This document shows, piece by piece, positions 22,700 to 33,995 of a DNA stretch of 64,000 bases (position 1 is its first letter; each line of letters opens with the position of its first letter). The stretch spans positions 17,123,718-17,187,717 of the forward strand of contig JAJHZJ010000014.1 of NCBI GenBank assembly GCA_023548195.1, in the 5' to 3' direction. This DNA is from Bettongia penicillata ogilbyi. Lineage: Eukaryota; Chordata; Mammalia; Diprotodontia; Potoroidae. The notes under the pieces are model-generated. The model did not search any database. It saw only the letters and a program-made list of their open reading frames with translations, and had not been told where the DNA came from. The position numbers and the translations under genes were made by a program.

Positions 22700-23530
22700 A
22701 AGATACCTTCTAACAATGTCACCTCCTTAGGTCTCAAGCCTTTTCTGTGAAGAGGTCATTCAAATCATCCCCACATGAAAGGAGATCTACCAGTTGAGGG
22801 GCACCTGAGTTGTTTCTCCAGGTATAGAGCTTTATGAAGGGGAAGGGACCTCTAAAGGCCTAGATGACTGTGCAGTGGGGATGGAAGAACTGAGGAAGAG
22901 GAGATGAAAAGACTCAACCAGAAATCTGCCCAAAATCAGTTCATGTATTTTGGTTAAGTTTATCCAAAAGTTGAATTAAAAAAAAAACAACCAAAAAACC
23001 CTGGCCTGAAAAGAGTCTTCTGCTTTCCAAGGATGGCAGTAATTTGATGTAGAAATTGTTTTTAGAGGGTGAAACCCATAGCCCTAGCTGCTGTTTCAAG
23101 ATCATGCCAAACTGGTTTTTCAGAGGTGGACATTCTTAATTGGTGCAGAACATTCTGTTGAGCAGAAATAGCTAGCTTACCCATTGTTAGGAGACTCTTA
23201 TGGTCCTGTACCCAACACAACATGGTGTCACAGACTCCATGTCCAATCTACTCCCTAACCTGTTCCATTTTTTAATGTAATCAGCTTAGTTGGTTAGCTA
23301 ATAAGCAAAGGACATAACATACAAAGGACAACTATATACAGGAGAAGCATTGGCCAAATTCATTATTCTTGTCCCTAAAGAGAAAGCCATTGATTGTCCA
23401 TCCACTTCTTTCAAAGCTCCAGATAACTTTGCAAAGTGTATAGCCACCATACAGGAATCAGTTAGACAGAGAACTTATCTTGTCCCCATCCTTCAAGACT
23501 ATCACATGGCGACTGGGGGGAAGATAGGTA
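22700..23530 (-). mobile_element. Probable retroviral internal debris
   Basis: This lies between the RTE-like end and an L1 3' end, on the side of the ERV reverse-transcriptase remnant. I see no decisive motif; the assignment rests on position. It may equally be unique sequence. Confidence 0.25.
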
Positions 23531-24155
23531 CATGATTGTGCTGTTGGTAGAGCTGTGAACTGGTCTAGCCATTCTGGAAAGCAATTTGAAGCTATTTTCA
23601 AAAAGGTACAAAATTTCTTATACCCTTTGACTTGGTTACATCAGTACTAGGTCTGTACCCCCAAAGAAATCAGAGGAAATGGAAAAGGACAAAATATAGC
23701 CATTCTTTTCATGGTAGCCAGAAGTTGGAAACTAAGGGGATGTGTTCCTATTGGGGAATGACTCAGTAAATTGTGGCATGTGAATGTAATGAAGTATAAG
23801 CCATAAGAAATAATGAAATGCACAGTTTCAAAGGAAACTGGGAAGATATATGAATTGATTCAAAGTGAAAAGAGTAGAAGTAGAACAACTTATGTGATAT
23901 TTTAGAGAAAAACAATTTTGAAATAATTTAGAACTCTATTCACTGCAATGATAACCATGATTCCCAAAAGAATGGTGTTGAAAAACACCACTCACCTCAA
24001 ATATGGCTAATGTGAAAATTCATTTTGCTTTTCTATGCAGCTGTGCTGAGGGCTTTTTTTTTGTTTTGTTTTTATTTTGGGGTTTTTTTTTTGTATTTTA
24101 ATTTGCTCATGCATTGAAGGATAGTTAATTAATAAAAATAAAAATAGAAACAAAA
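23530..24155 (+). mobile_element. L1 3' end (ORF2 tail plus 3' UTR)
   Basis: Sense L1 with 'ctagccattctggaaagcaa', 'atacccttt', 'ctattggggaatgactcagt', 'aattgtggcatgtgaatgta', 'gaaactgggaagatatatga' and an A/T-rich end. It is the sense equivalent of the antisense L1 3' regions at 53.5 and 57.5 kb and appears to interrupt ERV sequence. Confidence 0.75.
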
Positions 24156-24199
24156 AAAGACTTATTGTGACAACTTGCCAAGAACTCTAACCCTCAGTT

Positions 24200-25000
24200 A
24201 TCCTCCCATTAGCAAACAGATAACTCCAAGCTCCATTTTTGTATTGTTCTCTTGAACAGGCAAAGGCAAAGCTATTAGTGAGTCATATAAAACACTGAAC
24301 TTCAAGAGTTATGTCCTCATAGGTACAGACTTAGTGAAAGAGGAAGGGAAACATGTATGGGACTAAAAACCTTGGATTTGAGGAGAATAACAACCTATCC
24401 CAGAAAACTGCTTAAGCAAACCTACCCATGTTCTTTGCCCACCAGGCTGTGACTGACATAAGCAAGATTTCAGGTTAGCTGTGGGGAAGAATGGAGGTAT
24501 CTAGTATTTCCCAGATGAATTAACATTTGCTTCTGACTAATCCCAGCTAAAAAGAAAAACAGATAAAAAGGCATTAGTGAGATCAACAACCCTACGCCAT
24601 TTTTCCCAGGGCTTAAACTACTTGGTCAACCACATCAACAAAGTTAGAAATGGCAATAGCGATTGACAAGACAGTTTTGTTCAGCTACATGTAAGTTGCC
24701 AGTAGCATTGCCTTTCCTTACCAGCCATACAATATTATTGTAAGGGGAGCTGATCAAGTATTTTGGCTTCCATTTCCATCACTAGACAGTAGCTTTACCT
24801 CTCCCTCCCTGGGACACAGTACTGTTTGGTATTAATAGGATGTTTCAGAAAACTTCCAAGCTTTCTTAGCCACAATAACTAGCATAGAAGTTGTCATAAA
24901 CACCCATACATGTACTTACTCCTAAGAACTCATGATTACCTCTTTCCTCAGTGGTCTATACAGCCTAAGCCTCCCATGGAAGTAGTATGCCTCAAGGGAC
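24200..25000 (-). pseudogene. Endogenous retrovirus pol (reverse transcriptase) remnant
   Basis: A minus-strand frame at 24558-24587 reads VDLTNAFLSV, the retroviral RT motif A region (usually (L/V)DL-x-(D/N)AFFSI). About 30 codons later the frame gives PPFFPTANL-type debris in place of the LPQG region, with at least two stops between. It is a long-dead class I-like pol. No PR or RNase H motif could be identified with confidence. Confidence 0.55.
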
Positions 25001-26077
25001 CCATGGGGGATCCAGATACTAGTAAGAACTTGTCCTTACAGCACCCATGATCTCTCTAAACTTCTCAATGGAGAATGGTTTATCATAATAGTCCTGTCAC
25101 AGAAACCATCAAAATGGATGTGTTGCGAAATTACAAGGCCTATGCTTGTTCTTGCTGCTGCTAGAAGATAGGCAACAAGCAGGGGTAAAGTTAATTGCAG
25201 GCTTTCAGCAAAGAGAGGAGCAGCAATGTGACATGAATTGATTAATCATACTAAGACACTGTCCAGTTTGATAGTAAGCTGACATCAAGTGACCAGAAGT
25301 CTGATACAGAAACATAGATACGTACATATATTTAGATAGATATATGTGTGTATGTACGTATGTGTATATGCATACCCACATGCTTTAGGGAATGCTTTAA
25401 GCATGAGCAGAGCTGAAGCATCTTACTGCCCAGTGCAAGTACAGTTTTTATTAGTAACCCCAAAGGTTGCCCTTGATCCATATTTCAGTAGCCACACCCA
25501 AAGCTCCTTAAGTGAGAGGTGACATCACTTTTACCCTGAAAAATGGGGACAGTGAAAGCTGTGCATTTTTCCATGAACCTCAGAGATACATTATCTTAGA
25601 CATCCATTGTGGCCCACCATTGTTTAACTCAAATTTCAACAATTAGTCTTCCCACAATCATATTCACTATGTTGTGGTGGGTAGCGCTTAGAAAAAGTCT
25701 GACACCATTCACGTGGGATCTAATTGTGTCTAATACAGATTGGTCATAAGAATGGTTTTCCTATGGGAATTTTTAACTGACTTGCAAAAACAAGTGCTCC
25801 ATGAGATTTCTAAGCCAATGTAATTCTGCAGTCAGAAGGAACTCCACTTTAGTCCTATTAGACCATACTCTCATCAATCATTTTTCCAGTGACTCATCAA
25901 CTTGTTTAAACTTCTCTTACAGTCTCCTAGGTTCCATTGTGGTGAAAGCCAATCCACTTTCAGCCCTCTCTGTGGGAAAAAAACAAAAAAAACCAACCTA
26001 GCACACTGCAAAGGTAGTAATAACTTCACCCTGAGAGTAATAACTTCACTCTCTTATTACCAGTGTGAGTTCTCAGT
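25000..26077. other. Unassigned, probably ERV internal region
   Basis: It continues upstream of the RT remnant on its strand and contains an imperfect GATA/TGTA microsatellite at about 25317-25380. No protein motif is recognisable on either strand. Confidence 0.3.
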
Positions 26078-26088
26078 TCTCATCCTTC
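26078..26088. repeat. Target site duplication, left (11 bp)
   Basis: TTCTCATCCTT here matches 26338-26348 exactly and brackets the SINE between them. Confidence 0.8.
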
Positions 26089-26337
26089 AGTTCAGTTGTT
26101 TTTCAGTCATATCCAACTCTTTGTGACCCAGTTTGGAATGTTCTTGGCGAAGACACTGGAGGGCTTTGCTTTTTTCTTCTTCAGCTTATTTTACAGAGGA
26201 GGAAACTGAGGCAAACAAAGTTAAGTGATTTGCCCACAGTCACACAGCTAGTCTCTGAAGCCAGATTTGAATTCACTAAGATGAGTCTTGAAGATTTCAA
26301 GCCGTGTTCTATCAATTGCACCACCTAGCTGTCCTAT
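26089..26337 (+). mobile_element. Marsupial tRNA-derived CORE-SINE, near full length
   Basis: A 249-bp sense SINE. Its head is 'gttgtttttcagtcatatcc', then 'aactctttgtgacccagttt', then the CORE 'gaggaaactgaggcaaacaa' and 'cccacagtcacacagctagt', and the tail 'ccacctagctgtcc'. It is flanked by an 11-bp duplication, so the whole unit inserted by retroposition. It is moderately diverged but structurally complete. Confidence 0.82.
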
Positions 26338-26348
26338 TTCTCATCCTT
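26338..26348. repeat. Target site duplication, right (11 bp)
   Basis: Identical to 26078-26088 and immediately after the SINE tail. Confidence 0.8.
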
Positions 26349-26389
26349 AGTCTCACTCCTATTCTCTTCCTTTATAGTTCTGTCAACAG

Positions 26390-27000
26390 GACTGAATCGG
26401 CCTCTAATCTGTGGATGACTGGAGCTGATCAGAGCAGGCTAGAGACAGGAGAGTCAGGAATCAAACAGAACTTTAATTGCAAAGTGAGGGAAATGGCTTG
26501 CAAACAACGAGGCAGATTAGACACATATGATTGGTCCCCCTTGCTTTAGTGTGGCTAAACCTTGATACTTGTGGCTAGACAAAGAATCACGCTGTATTGT
26601 AGCAACAGGTGTGAGGCACAATAGCAACAGTGAAACACAATAGCAATAGTGAGGCAAAGCTGTCTAGTGACAAAAAGTCCTGCTATGAAAATAGCAGGGC
26701 TTCTTGTCTGGGCCTGTTGTTGCTTGTCTGAGCTCAGGAACCATTAGTTCCAGAAGGTGAGTGCAAAGGATTGTCATGCCAAACTCACAACGCAGCTTGC
26801 TTGCTGGACCTTAGCTCTGGAAAACAGGGTATCTCCTAATATTGACTGTTCTGATCTCATTAGGATTCAACAAGTTTTCCAGCAAGATCTCTGGGCTGGA
26901 CCATACTTCTTATTCATGGCCTGTTGGTCTCCATTCTCCTTACTATTGTCTCTTTTGCTTGCACTATGTTTAAAACTATTAGTATTTCTGACTTGAGGGC
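26390..27000 (-). mobile_element. LTR-like sequence
   Basis: On the minus strand, 'attaaagttctgtttgattc' followed by 'ctgactctcctgtctctagc' looks like a variant poly(A) signal and the start of U5 in a class I retroviral LTR. It lies upstream of the pol remnant on the same strand, as a 5' LTR should. It does not resemble the LTR-like block at 20180-20570, so at least two different retroviruses contributed. No matching second LTR is present. Confidence 0.4.
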
Positions 27001-27354
27001 ACAGTCCTTACAATCAGTAGCTCTTTCTGGTTGCTAAAGGCACATAGGTTAGTTTTAATTTCCTATGCTAGTGATCAAGCTTTTTAGGGCTGTTATCCTG
27101 TTTAACAAAAAGGAAGTTAACAATATTTAACACACATACAGCACTAATTTAGGTAGATGTTGCCTCCCTTGCCTACATAGTCAGAAGAGTGGATTGACTT
27201 GCATAGCAATAGAGCATCCATAAGGTCTTAACTATCTCAGCTTTTCATAAGTCAGGGCTTTTTATGTCCTAGGAGATCAGGAAGCTATGTCAGTGACTGT
27301 ATCAGTCAAATCTCTGAGATGGTTTTCCTGCCTTTGGGGGAAAAAAATTAATCA

Positions 27355-28290
27355 AGGAATCAAAAAATATTTGCCAAGCACTGACCTAAGTGCTGAGGAT
27401 AGAAATATAAAGAACTAACCAATTTCTAATTGCAGCAAGTTTAAATTCTAATGGAAGAGGCAACGAAAACATATAAAGTTTGTAATTCTGGGACGCTATA
27501 TAAAGCATAAATATAAACACACACACAACAAAGTAGTTGCTAAATTTAAGGCAGTTTGTGAGGAAGGCCATTAAAAATTGGAATCAAGAAAAGCTTCATG
27601 CAAAGATGATGTCTGAACTGCATATTAAAGAAAGATTCTTTGAGGTATCAGTAAGAAGGGAGTACATGGCAGGCATGGAGGTTAGCCAGGACAAGGCACA
27701 GAGATGTTATATAAAGTGTTGTGAGGAACAGAGAGAAAACTAGTTTGACTGGATTGCAGAGTTTGTGTGTGTATGGGGGTGGGGGGATTAGGGAGTAATA
27801 TTCAGTGAGGTTAGAATGATAGTTAGGACTGTGTAGGGTTTTAATAGCTCAGCAGAATAGTTTACATTTTATTCTAGAGCAGTAGGAAGCCACTGGAGTT
27901 GGTTGAGTAGAGGGAGTCACATGGTTAAATCTATGCTTAAGGAAAATTACTTTGGCAGCAGTGTGTAAGATAGACTGGAGCAGATTGGAGTGGTGAGACA
28001 CTTGAGCTGGGAGACTGATTTCCAAGAGGCTATTGCAGAAACTAGATGAGAGATGATGACAGCCTGAACTAAGGTGGTAGCAATGTGAGAGGAGAAAAGA
28101 AATGTAGAAATGACCAGATTTGGCAACTGATTGAATATGTGGCTTGAGGGAGAGTGAAGGGTCAAGGATATTGTTGATTACAAACCTGGCAACACTGGAA
28201 ACAAACCTGAGAACACTGGTATTGCCTTCAACAGAAATAGGGTAAAGGGAACATTTAGGGAGAAATAGGTAAAGCTCAGTTTTGGATTTA
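27355..28290 (-). mobile_element. L2 LINE, long 3' part
   Basis: Antisense L2 with nearly the whole C-terminal ORF2 order. 'ccaagcactgacctaagtgc' is the 3' tail. It is followed by 'ggtagcaatgtgagaggaga', 'aactgattgaatatgtggct' and 'cagttttggatttaatgagt'. Frameshifts abound. It also carries a short CA run at about 27519. Confidence 0.75.
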
Positions 28291-28299
28291 ATGAGTTTA

Positions 28300-28620
28300 A
28301 GATAGCCAATCTGAAAAGTATGAGGTGGTACCTTAGGGTTGTTTTAATTCGCATTTTTCTAATTAGTGTTGATTAGTGTTGACATTTTTTTCATGTGACT
28401 GTTGGTAACTCTGATTTCTTCTTATAAAGACTGTTCATATCCTTTGACTATCAATTGGGGATTGGCTCTTATTTTTACAGATTTGACTCAGTTCTCTATG
28501 TTTTTGAGAAATAAGGCCTTTATCAGAGAAACTAACTGTAATTCCCTTTCCCCCTAGTTTCCTGTCTTTTTTCTAATTTTGGCTGCATTACTTTTGTTTA
28601 TACAAAAGGAAAGCAAATAT
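28300..28620 (-). mobile_element. L1 ORF2 C-terminal fragment
   Basis: Antisense L1. Plus-strand landmarks 'atgaggtggtaccttagggt', 'catatcctttgactatcaat', 'ttgactcagttctctatgtt' and 'gcctttatcagagaaactaa' recur in the same order in the L1 copies at 45.6, 53.7 and 57.7 kb. Confidence 0.75.
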
Positions 28621-28889
28621 TTAAGAAGAGGAGGAATATAGGTGTGAATAGGTAAACTTTAACTATCCATCACCCTAGCGTGTGAGATCTTAGACCACAT
28701 GTTGGGTACAGTGCTAAGAGACTTATCACTTTGGGATGACACAGTAAACAGTTCCTTGGTTCTCCTCTCCCTCTAGGGGGAGCTGCATCAATTTAAAAGG
28801 AGAAAGCTTTCACTCACTTCCACATGAATAGTCGAATGTGGCATGTAACTCTGTCTTAGATCTCCCATGAAGTGTGGAGTAGGTGTACT

Positions 28890-29441
28890 TCAGATGCATG
28901 CTACTGAAGCAAGAATGAGCCTGGACCTTGGGCTTCTGTCTACTTCTTCTGATTTGTTTTCCTTTCCTAAATATAAGCGCTGAACAGTCATGAGATTTTT
29001 GGGGGGAATGACTAGGACCTTAGATTCTTTAGTCTTTGCCAGCTGTATTTCAAGAGGAATCCTTGATAATGAGTAGAATGGTTCTGGAAAAGATGACCAC
29101 TCGCATGAAGAGAAACAAAACCCAAGGCTGATTTGCCAGAAGACAGATTTTGAGGGAGTTGTGCAGACAGTGTAGAGACATATTGTTGATGAAGAAGGCA
29201 GATGGTAGATTGTGTAATACAGAGGACTACAAGGTGGAGCACAGTCATCATACCAATTACTACAACCGTTCCTGACCTCACTGGTGTTGTATGACATCCA
29301 AAGGCAGTGATACCCTGGCCTGCAAGCACCAGCCTGTGGAAGTGTATGGACTGTGTTAGAGAGGGTAGTGGTAATGCCATCGTCTCTAGTGGCATGGGCA
29401 CTGGCAAGAGTAGCAATGCAGGCAGGAATTGATAATGCCAT
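28890..29441 (-). CDS. Unrecognised 183-codon Cys-rich open frame
   Basis: This is the longest ATG-initiated open frame in the window. It encodes about 183 residues with paired cysteines (for example CAPPCSP, and a YHC-to-CSNW stretch), one N-x-S/T site (NTS), and a Lys/Glu-rich C-terminus. A second, overlapping 144-codon frame (29446-29012) on the same strand starts with MKWHYQF and a Leu/Pro-rich hydrophobic run like a signal peptide. I do not recognise either. The region is unlike the L1/L2 copies around it and might be a retroviral env or accessory fragment, or chance. Low GC makes such a length unusual but not impossible. No splice sites or promoter were identified. Confidence 0.2.
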   Translation of the reverse strand: MALSIPACIATLASAHATRDDGITTTLSNTVHTLPQAGACRPGYHCLWMSYNTSEVRNGCSNWYDDCAPPCSPLYYTIYHLPSSSTICLYTVCTTPSKSVFWQISLGFCFSSCEWSSFPEPFYSLSRIPLEIQLAKTKESKVLVIPPKNLMTVQRLYLGKENKSEEVDRSPRSRLILASVACI

Positions 29442-29459
29442 TTCACAATGATACCAGTA

Positions 29460-30280
29460 TTGTGCCCAGGTGAAATAAAAAAAATTCCATTATTTCAGCC
29501 AAGACAACTATAAAAGTATACATGGTTAAAAGAGATTATCAAGGAAACCATACTGAGCTTAAAGCCACCATAGGAAATGTCAAAATAATACCAATAGTCT
29601 CTATATATCTAGACCTAGATAAATACATGTATCTATATCTACATAGAATAGTATGGTATCTATCTACTACTTCAAGTCATATTAAGTAAAGTTAAGAGCT
29701 CTAATTCCCTTACTCCTCTGGCATGATGCTGTTCATGAAGTCAGTTCTCTCACAGAAAACCACAACTTTCACAGATGTCATGGTCTCTTTGTTAATAAAA
29801 TGATAATAATCGCAGGTTTCAATGTGCCCCTTTCAGAGTTAAAGGAATCTAGCAAAAAGATAAATATAAAACCCAGTTGAGAACCTGAATGAAATTTTAG
29901 AAAAGTTAGATAAGGTAGATTTTTGGTGATAACGAAGGAGAATAGAAAGGTACATACACATTTTTTTCATCTGTGCATTGCACCTTTACAAACTCTATGT
30001 TCTCATGTATAAAAGAAAAGCAGGAATATCAAACACATCTTTTACTAAGAAGAATGATAAAATATATAATCAATAAGGGGCACTTGAAGAAAGAATTTAA
30101 GCTTAAATTGAGACTAAATAAATTCTAAGGGATTAGTAGGTCAAAGAACAGGATGTAATTTCATTAAAGAAAATAAAAATGCTGAAACAATGTGTATATC
30201 TTTTGAGATACAGCCAAAATTGTCCTTATAAAAAACTTTTATCTCTAAACACTTCATTAACAAAAGAGAAGGAATAAATC
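29460..30280. other. No recognised feature
   Basis: AT-rich sequence with a short GATA-like tract near 29600-29660 and no familiar repeat or coding signal. Confidence 0.5.
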
Positions 30281-31453
30281 AATGAGTTTAGGCATACCAT
30301 TAATAAAAATTAAAAAAGCAACAAATCAAAATATCCAAACACAAAAATAGAAATTCCAAAAATCAAAGAAGAGATTAAAAAATGAAAACCAAAAGCCATT
30401 GAATTGATAAAAATCTGTTTAGAAAAACAACTTAAAATCAATGTCATTAGCTTGGTAGACAAGAAAAAGCCAAAATAAAAAATGGAAGAAGAGAATTCAC
30501 AACAAATGAAGGGGAAATACATGAAAGTATTAGAACTTATTTTACCAATTTTATGCCAATAAAACAAATAACAAATAAAATAGATGAATATTTACAAAAA
30601 ATATAAAATACTTAGATTGACACTAACAGAGAATTTAAATAACCTAATATTGGAAAAAAGAAATTGAACAAACCATAAAGGAACTCCCAATGGGTAAAAT
30701 AAAAAACAGAAACTTAAGACCAGATGAGTTAATAAATATATTCTATCAAAGATACTAAAAAACAAAAAAGAATCTAGCAAACTCCTTTTATGAGACAAAT
30801 ATCCTGAACTGATACCAGAAACAAAGTAAAGAAAGAAACCTTTTAACCAATATCCCAAATAACTATTCCTGCAAAAATATATAAAAAAGTTACAACAAAA
30901 TATTAAAGAGATTTTACACAGTAATCAGGTTAGATATAGCAGAAATTCAAAGGTTTCAATATTTGGAACAATATAAATTTAATGGACAAAATCTATTAAA
31001 AAAAACAATAAAAATCACATGATTCAATCAGTATAGTCTTTAAAAAATAAAACAATATTTTTTTGGTTTAACAAACATGAAAAAACATAAGAATAAATAG
31101 TAATAAGTAAATAAGAAATGAGTAAATAATTTCCTAATAAGTAAAATAATATTATCTAAAACTAAAATATAGGATTATTTGTAATGGAGAAATGCTAGAT
31201 GCCTTTCCAAAAAGATCAGGGACAAAGTAAGGATTCCCATTTTTCCTACTATTATTTTATATACCAATTCAAAATGCTGTTAGCAAAAATATGAGAAAAA
31301 GAAATTTAAGGAATAAACATTAGTAAATCAGAAACAATTATTGCTTTTTGAAGATGACATGGTGGTTTACTTAGGTTCATATAAAACTAATTGACATATT
31401 AATAAATATAATAAAGTGGAAAGTTATCAAATAATTCCACAAAACCATCATCC

Positions 31454-31496
<43 letters not shown>

Positions 31497-31700
31497 TACC
31501 AACAAACTCCACTTAAATTTCATTGAAATTAAATACAAATATAGATGATTCCAGCTTCCCAGATGCATACAGGAATTAAACTTTACCAAAATTCTTTACA
31601 AAAATAAATACAAACCTAAATAATTGAAGAAGTATTTCATGATTGGACTGTGCCAATAAATAAAATTGATAATACTATTGAAATTTATTTCTTTATTTCA
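30280..31700 (+). mobile_element. Old L1 ORF2 fragment
   Basis: Very A-rich sense L1 ORF2 debris. The RT motif is visible at about 31340-31375 as FEDDMVVYLG in place of FADDMIVYLE, and upstream are the expected pre-RT phrases (a 'cagatgagttaataaatata' region at about 30722). Stops occur everywhere. It contains an inserted or grown AT microsatellite at 31455-31497. Confidence 0.65.
31455..31497. repeat. (AT)n microsatellite
   Basis: A run of AT with one ATGT interruption inside the old L1. Confidence 0.9.
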
Positions 31701-31829
31701 TACTGTAACAACAAAAAAAATTAAATTTTGAACATGACAAACTCAGAATAAAATGAACATTTCCATATACATCATAGAAAAGAAGGAAAAGAATGTACAT
31801 GGAACTGTAAATTTCCATTACAGAATTTA

Positions 31830-32946
31830 CTTTTTTTTTTTAAGTATGTAAGTTGAACATGTACCTTTCAAAGCTGTCCTGCTTTCCTGTGTGATTCCTT
31901 CTGGTTTTCTTGTTTCTTCTCTTTTAGGGATTCTTCTAATCTCCAATCCTACTCTTGCTCTCACCTCCTCCCACTCCAAAATGAAAAAAGGAAAAAGCAA
32001 GATACTTGTAACAAATATGCATAGTGAAGCAAAACAAATTCCCAAATTGGACATGTCCAGATATGTTTAATTCCTCATCTTGGGTCTATCACCCCATTGA
32101 TGGGAAATGTCAATAGCAACCTCACTGTTTTTCTCAAATTGTGGTTAGTCACTGCATTGATCGGAGATACCAAATCTTTTAAAGTTGTTTTTCTTTACAA
32201 TGCTGTTGTGTAAATTTTTTTTGGTGCTACTGGTTTCATTCTGCATAAGTTCCTACTAGTCTTTCCAGATTTTCCTGAAAGAGTCCCTTTGAATTCTTTA
32301 TTATAGTGCTGTGATATATTTATATTAGTCTCCAGTTCTTTGTCATCCAAAAATCACTACTGTAATGTTTTTTGTACATATGGGTCCTTTTTTTCTCTCT
32401 TTGGAATGGTATAAATGGGTCAAAGTATGCACAGTGTAGTAACTTTTGGGGCATAGTTTCAAATTATTTTTCAAAATGGTTGGACTGGTTTATACCTCTA
32501 TATCAATAGTACAATAATGTGCTGATTTCCCTGGCAGCCCCTCTAATAATTGTTATTTTCGCCAAGATAGATAACCTGCATTATCTATTGATAACTTAGA
32601 ATATAACCTCAGATTTGTTTTAGTTTGTATTTCTTTATTAGTAGGTTGGAGCATTTTTCCCCCATATGGTTGGTGATAGCTTAGATCTTTGAAAATTGTT
32701 CATATCTTTTGGCCATTTATCTATTCAGAGTAGCTCTTCTTTAGACCACTCTTTATATATTTTATCAGAGAAACTGGCTGCAAAGATTTTATTCCTAGTT
32801 AATAGTTTCCCTTTTAATTTTAACTGCATTACTTTTATTTGTACAAAAGATTTACATTTTATAGAATGAAGATTGTCCATTTTATTTTCTGTAATCTTCT
32901 CTATCCCTTGTCTGATCATGAACTCTTCCCCATCTATCTTTCTTAA
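31830..32946 (-). mobile_element. L1 3' UTR and ORF2 tail, left part of split copy
   Basis: Antisense L1. 3' UTR landmarks ('ctgcataagttcctactagt', 'ctttccagattttcctgaaa') are followed by ORF2 C-terminal ones ('gcatagtttcaaattatttt', 'aatggttggactggttt', 'tttatcagagaaactggctg'). It resumes at 35941, so the half-L1 in between is a later insertion. Confidence 0.8.
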
Positions 32947-32965
32947 AGGTCCACTTTTTCTTCTT

Positions 32966-33950
32966 TTTAAAAAAATTTTTTATATAATTTATTTTTTTTC
33001 AGTTCTCAACATTCACTTCCACAAGAATTTGAATTTTAAATTTTCTCCCCATCTCTCCCCACCCCCACCCCAGGACAGTATGCACCCGTCCACCCCTTCC
33101 TCCAGTCCTCCCTTCTATTACCCACCTTTCTTATATCCCTTTTACCATCTATTTTCCTTTAGGGCAAAATAGATTTCTATACTCCATTGCCTGTATATCT
33201 CAATTTCCAGTTGCATGCTAAAAGAATTTTTAACATTCACGATTAAAGCTTTGAGTTCCATATTCTCTCTTTTCCTCTCTCCCCACCCACTATCATTGAA
33301 AAAATAAGCAATTTAATATAGGTCATACATGTGTAACAATGCAAAACGCTTCTATAATAGTTATGTTGTAAAAGACTAACCACATTTCCCTCTATCCTAT
33401 CCTCCCTTCCATTTATTCCATTCTCTCCCTTGACCTGTCCTCCCCCAATATTGTTTGCTTCTGATTATCCCTTTCCCCAGTTTGCTGTCCCTTCTATTAT
33501 CTTCCCTCTCCTATCCCCTTCCCCCTTGCCATACCTGCAGGGTAAAATAGACTTCAATACCCAATTAAATGTGTGTTATTCCCTCCTTAAAATAAATCCC
33601 ATGCCAGTAAGGTTCACTTATTTCTTTTCATCTCCCCCCTCTTCCCCTCCATTGTAAAAGCTCTTTCTTCCCTCTTTTATGTGAGATAATTTGCTACCTC
33701 TCCCTTTTTCTTAATCCTAGTACATTCCACTCAAGAGTAAATTTTATTTTTACTTTATTTTTTTAGGTATTCTCCCTTCATATTCATCTCAGCTTGCCCC
33801 ATGTGTATGTGTGTGTGTATATCTATATGTATATATACACACATACATATATGTATACACATATATGCATACATGCACATACCCATGTACATATACATAC
33901 CTACACACATATAATGTACACATACATACATACTCATACACACCTACACA

Positions 33951-33995
<45 letters not shown>

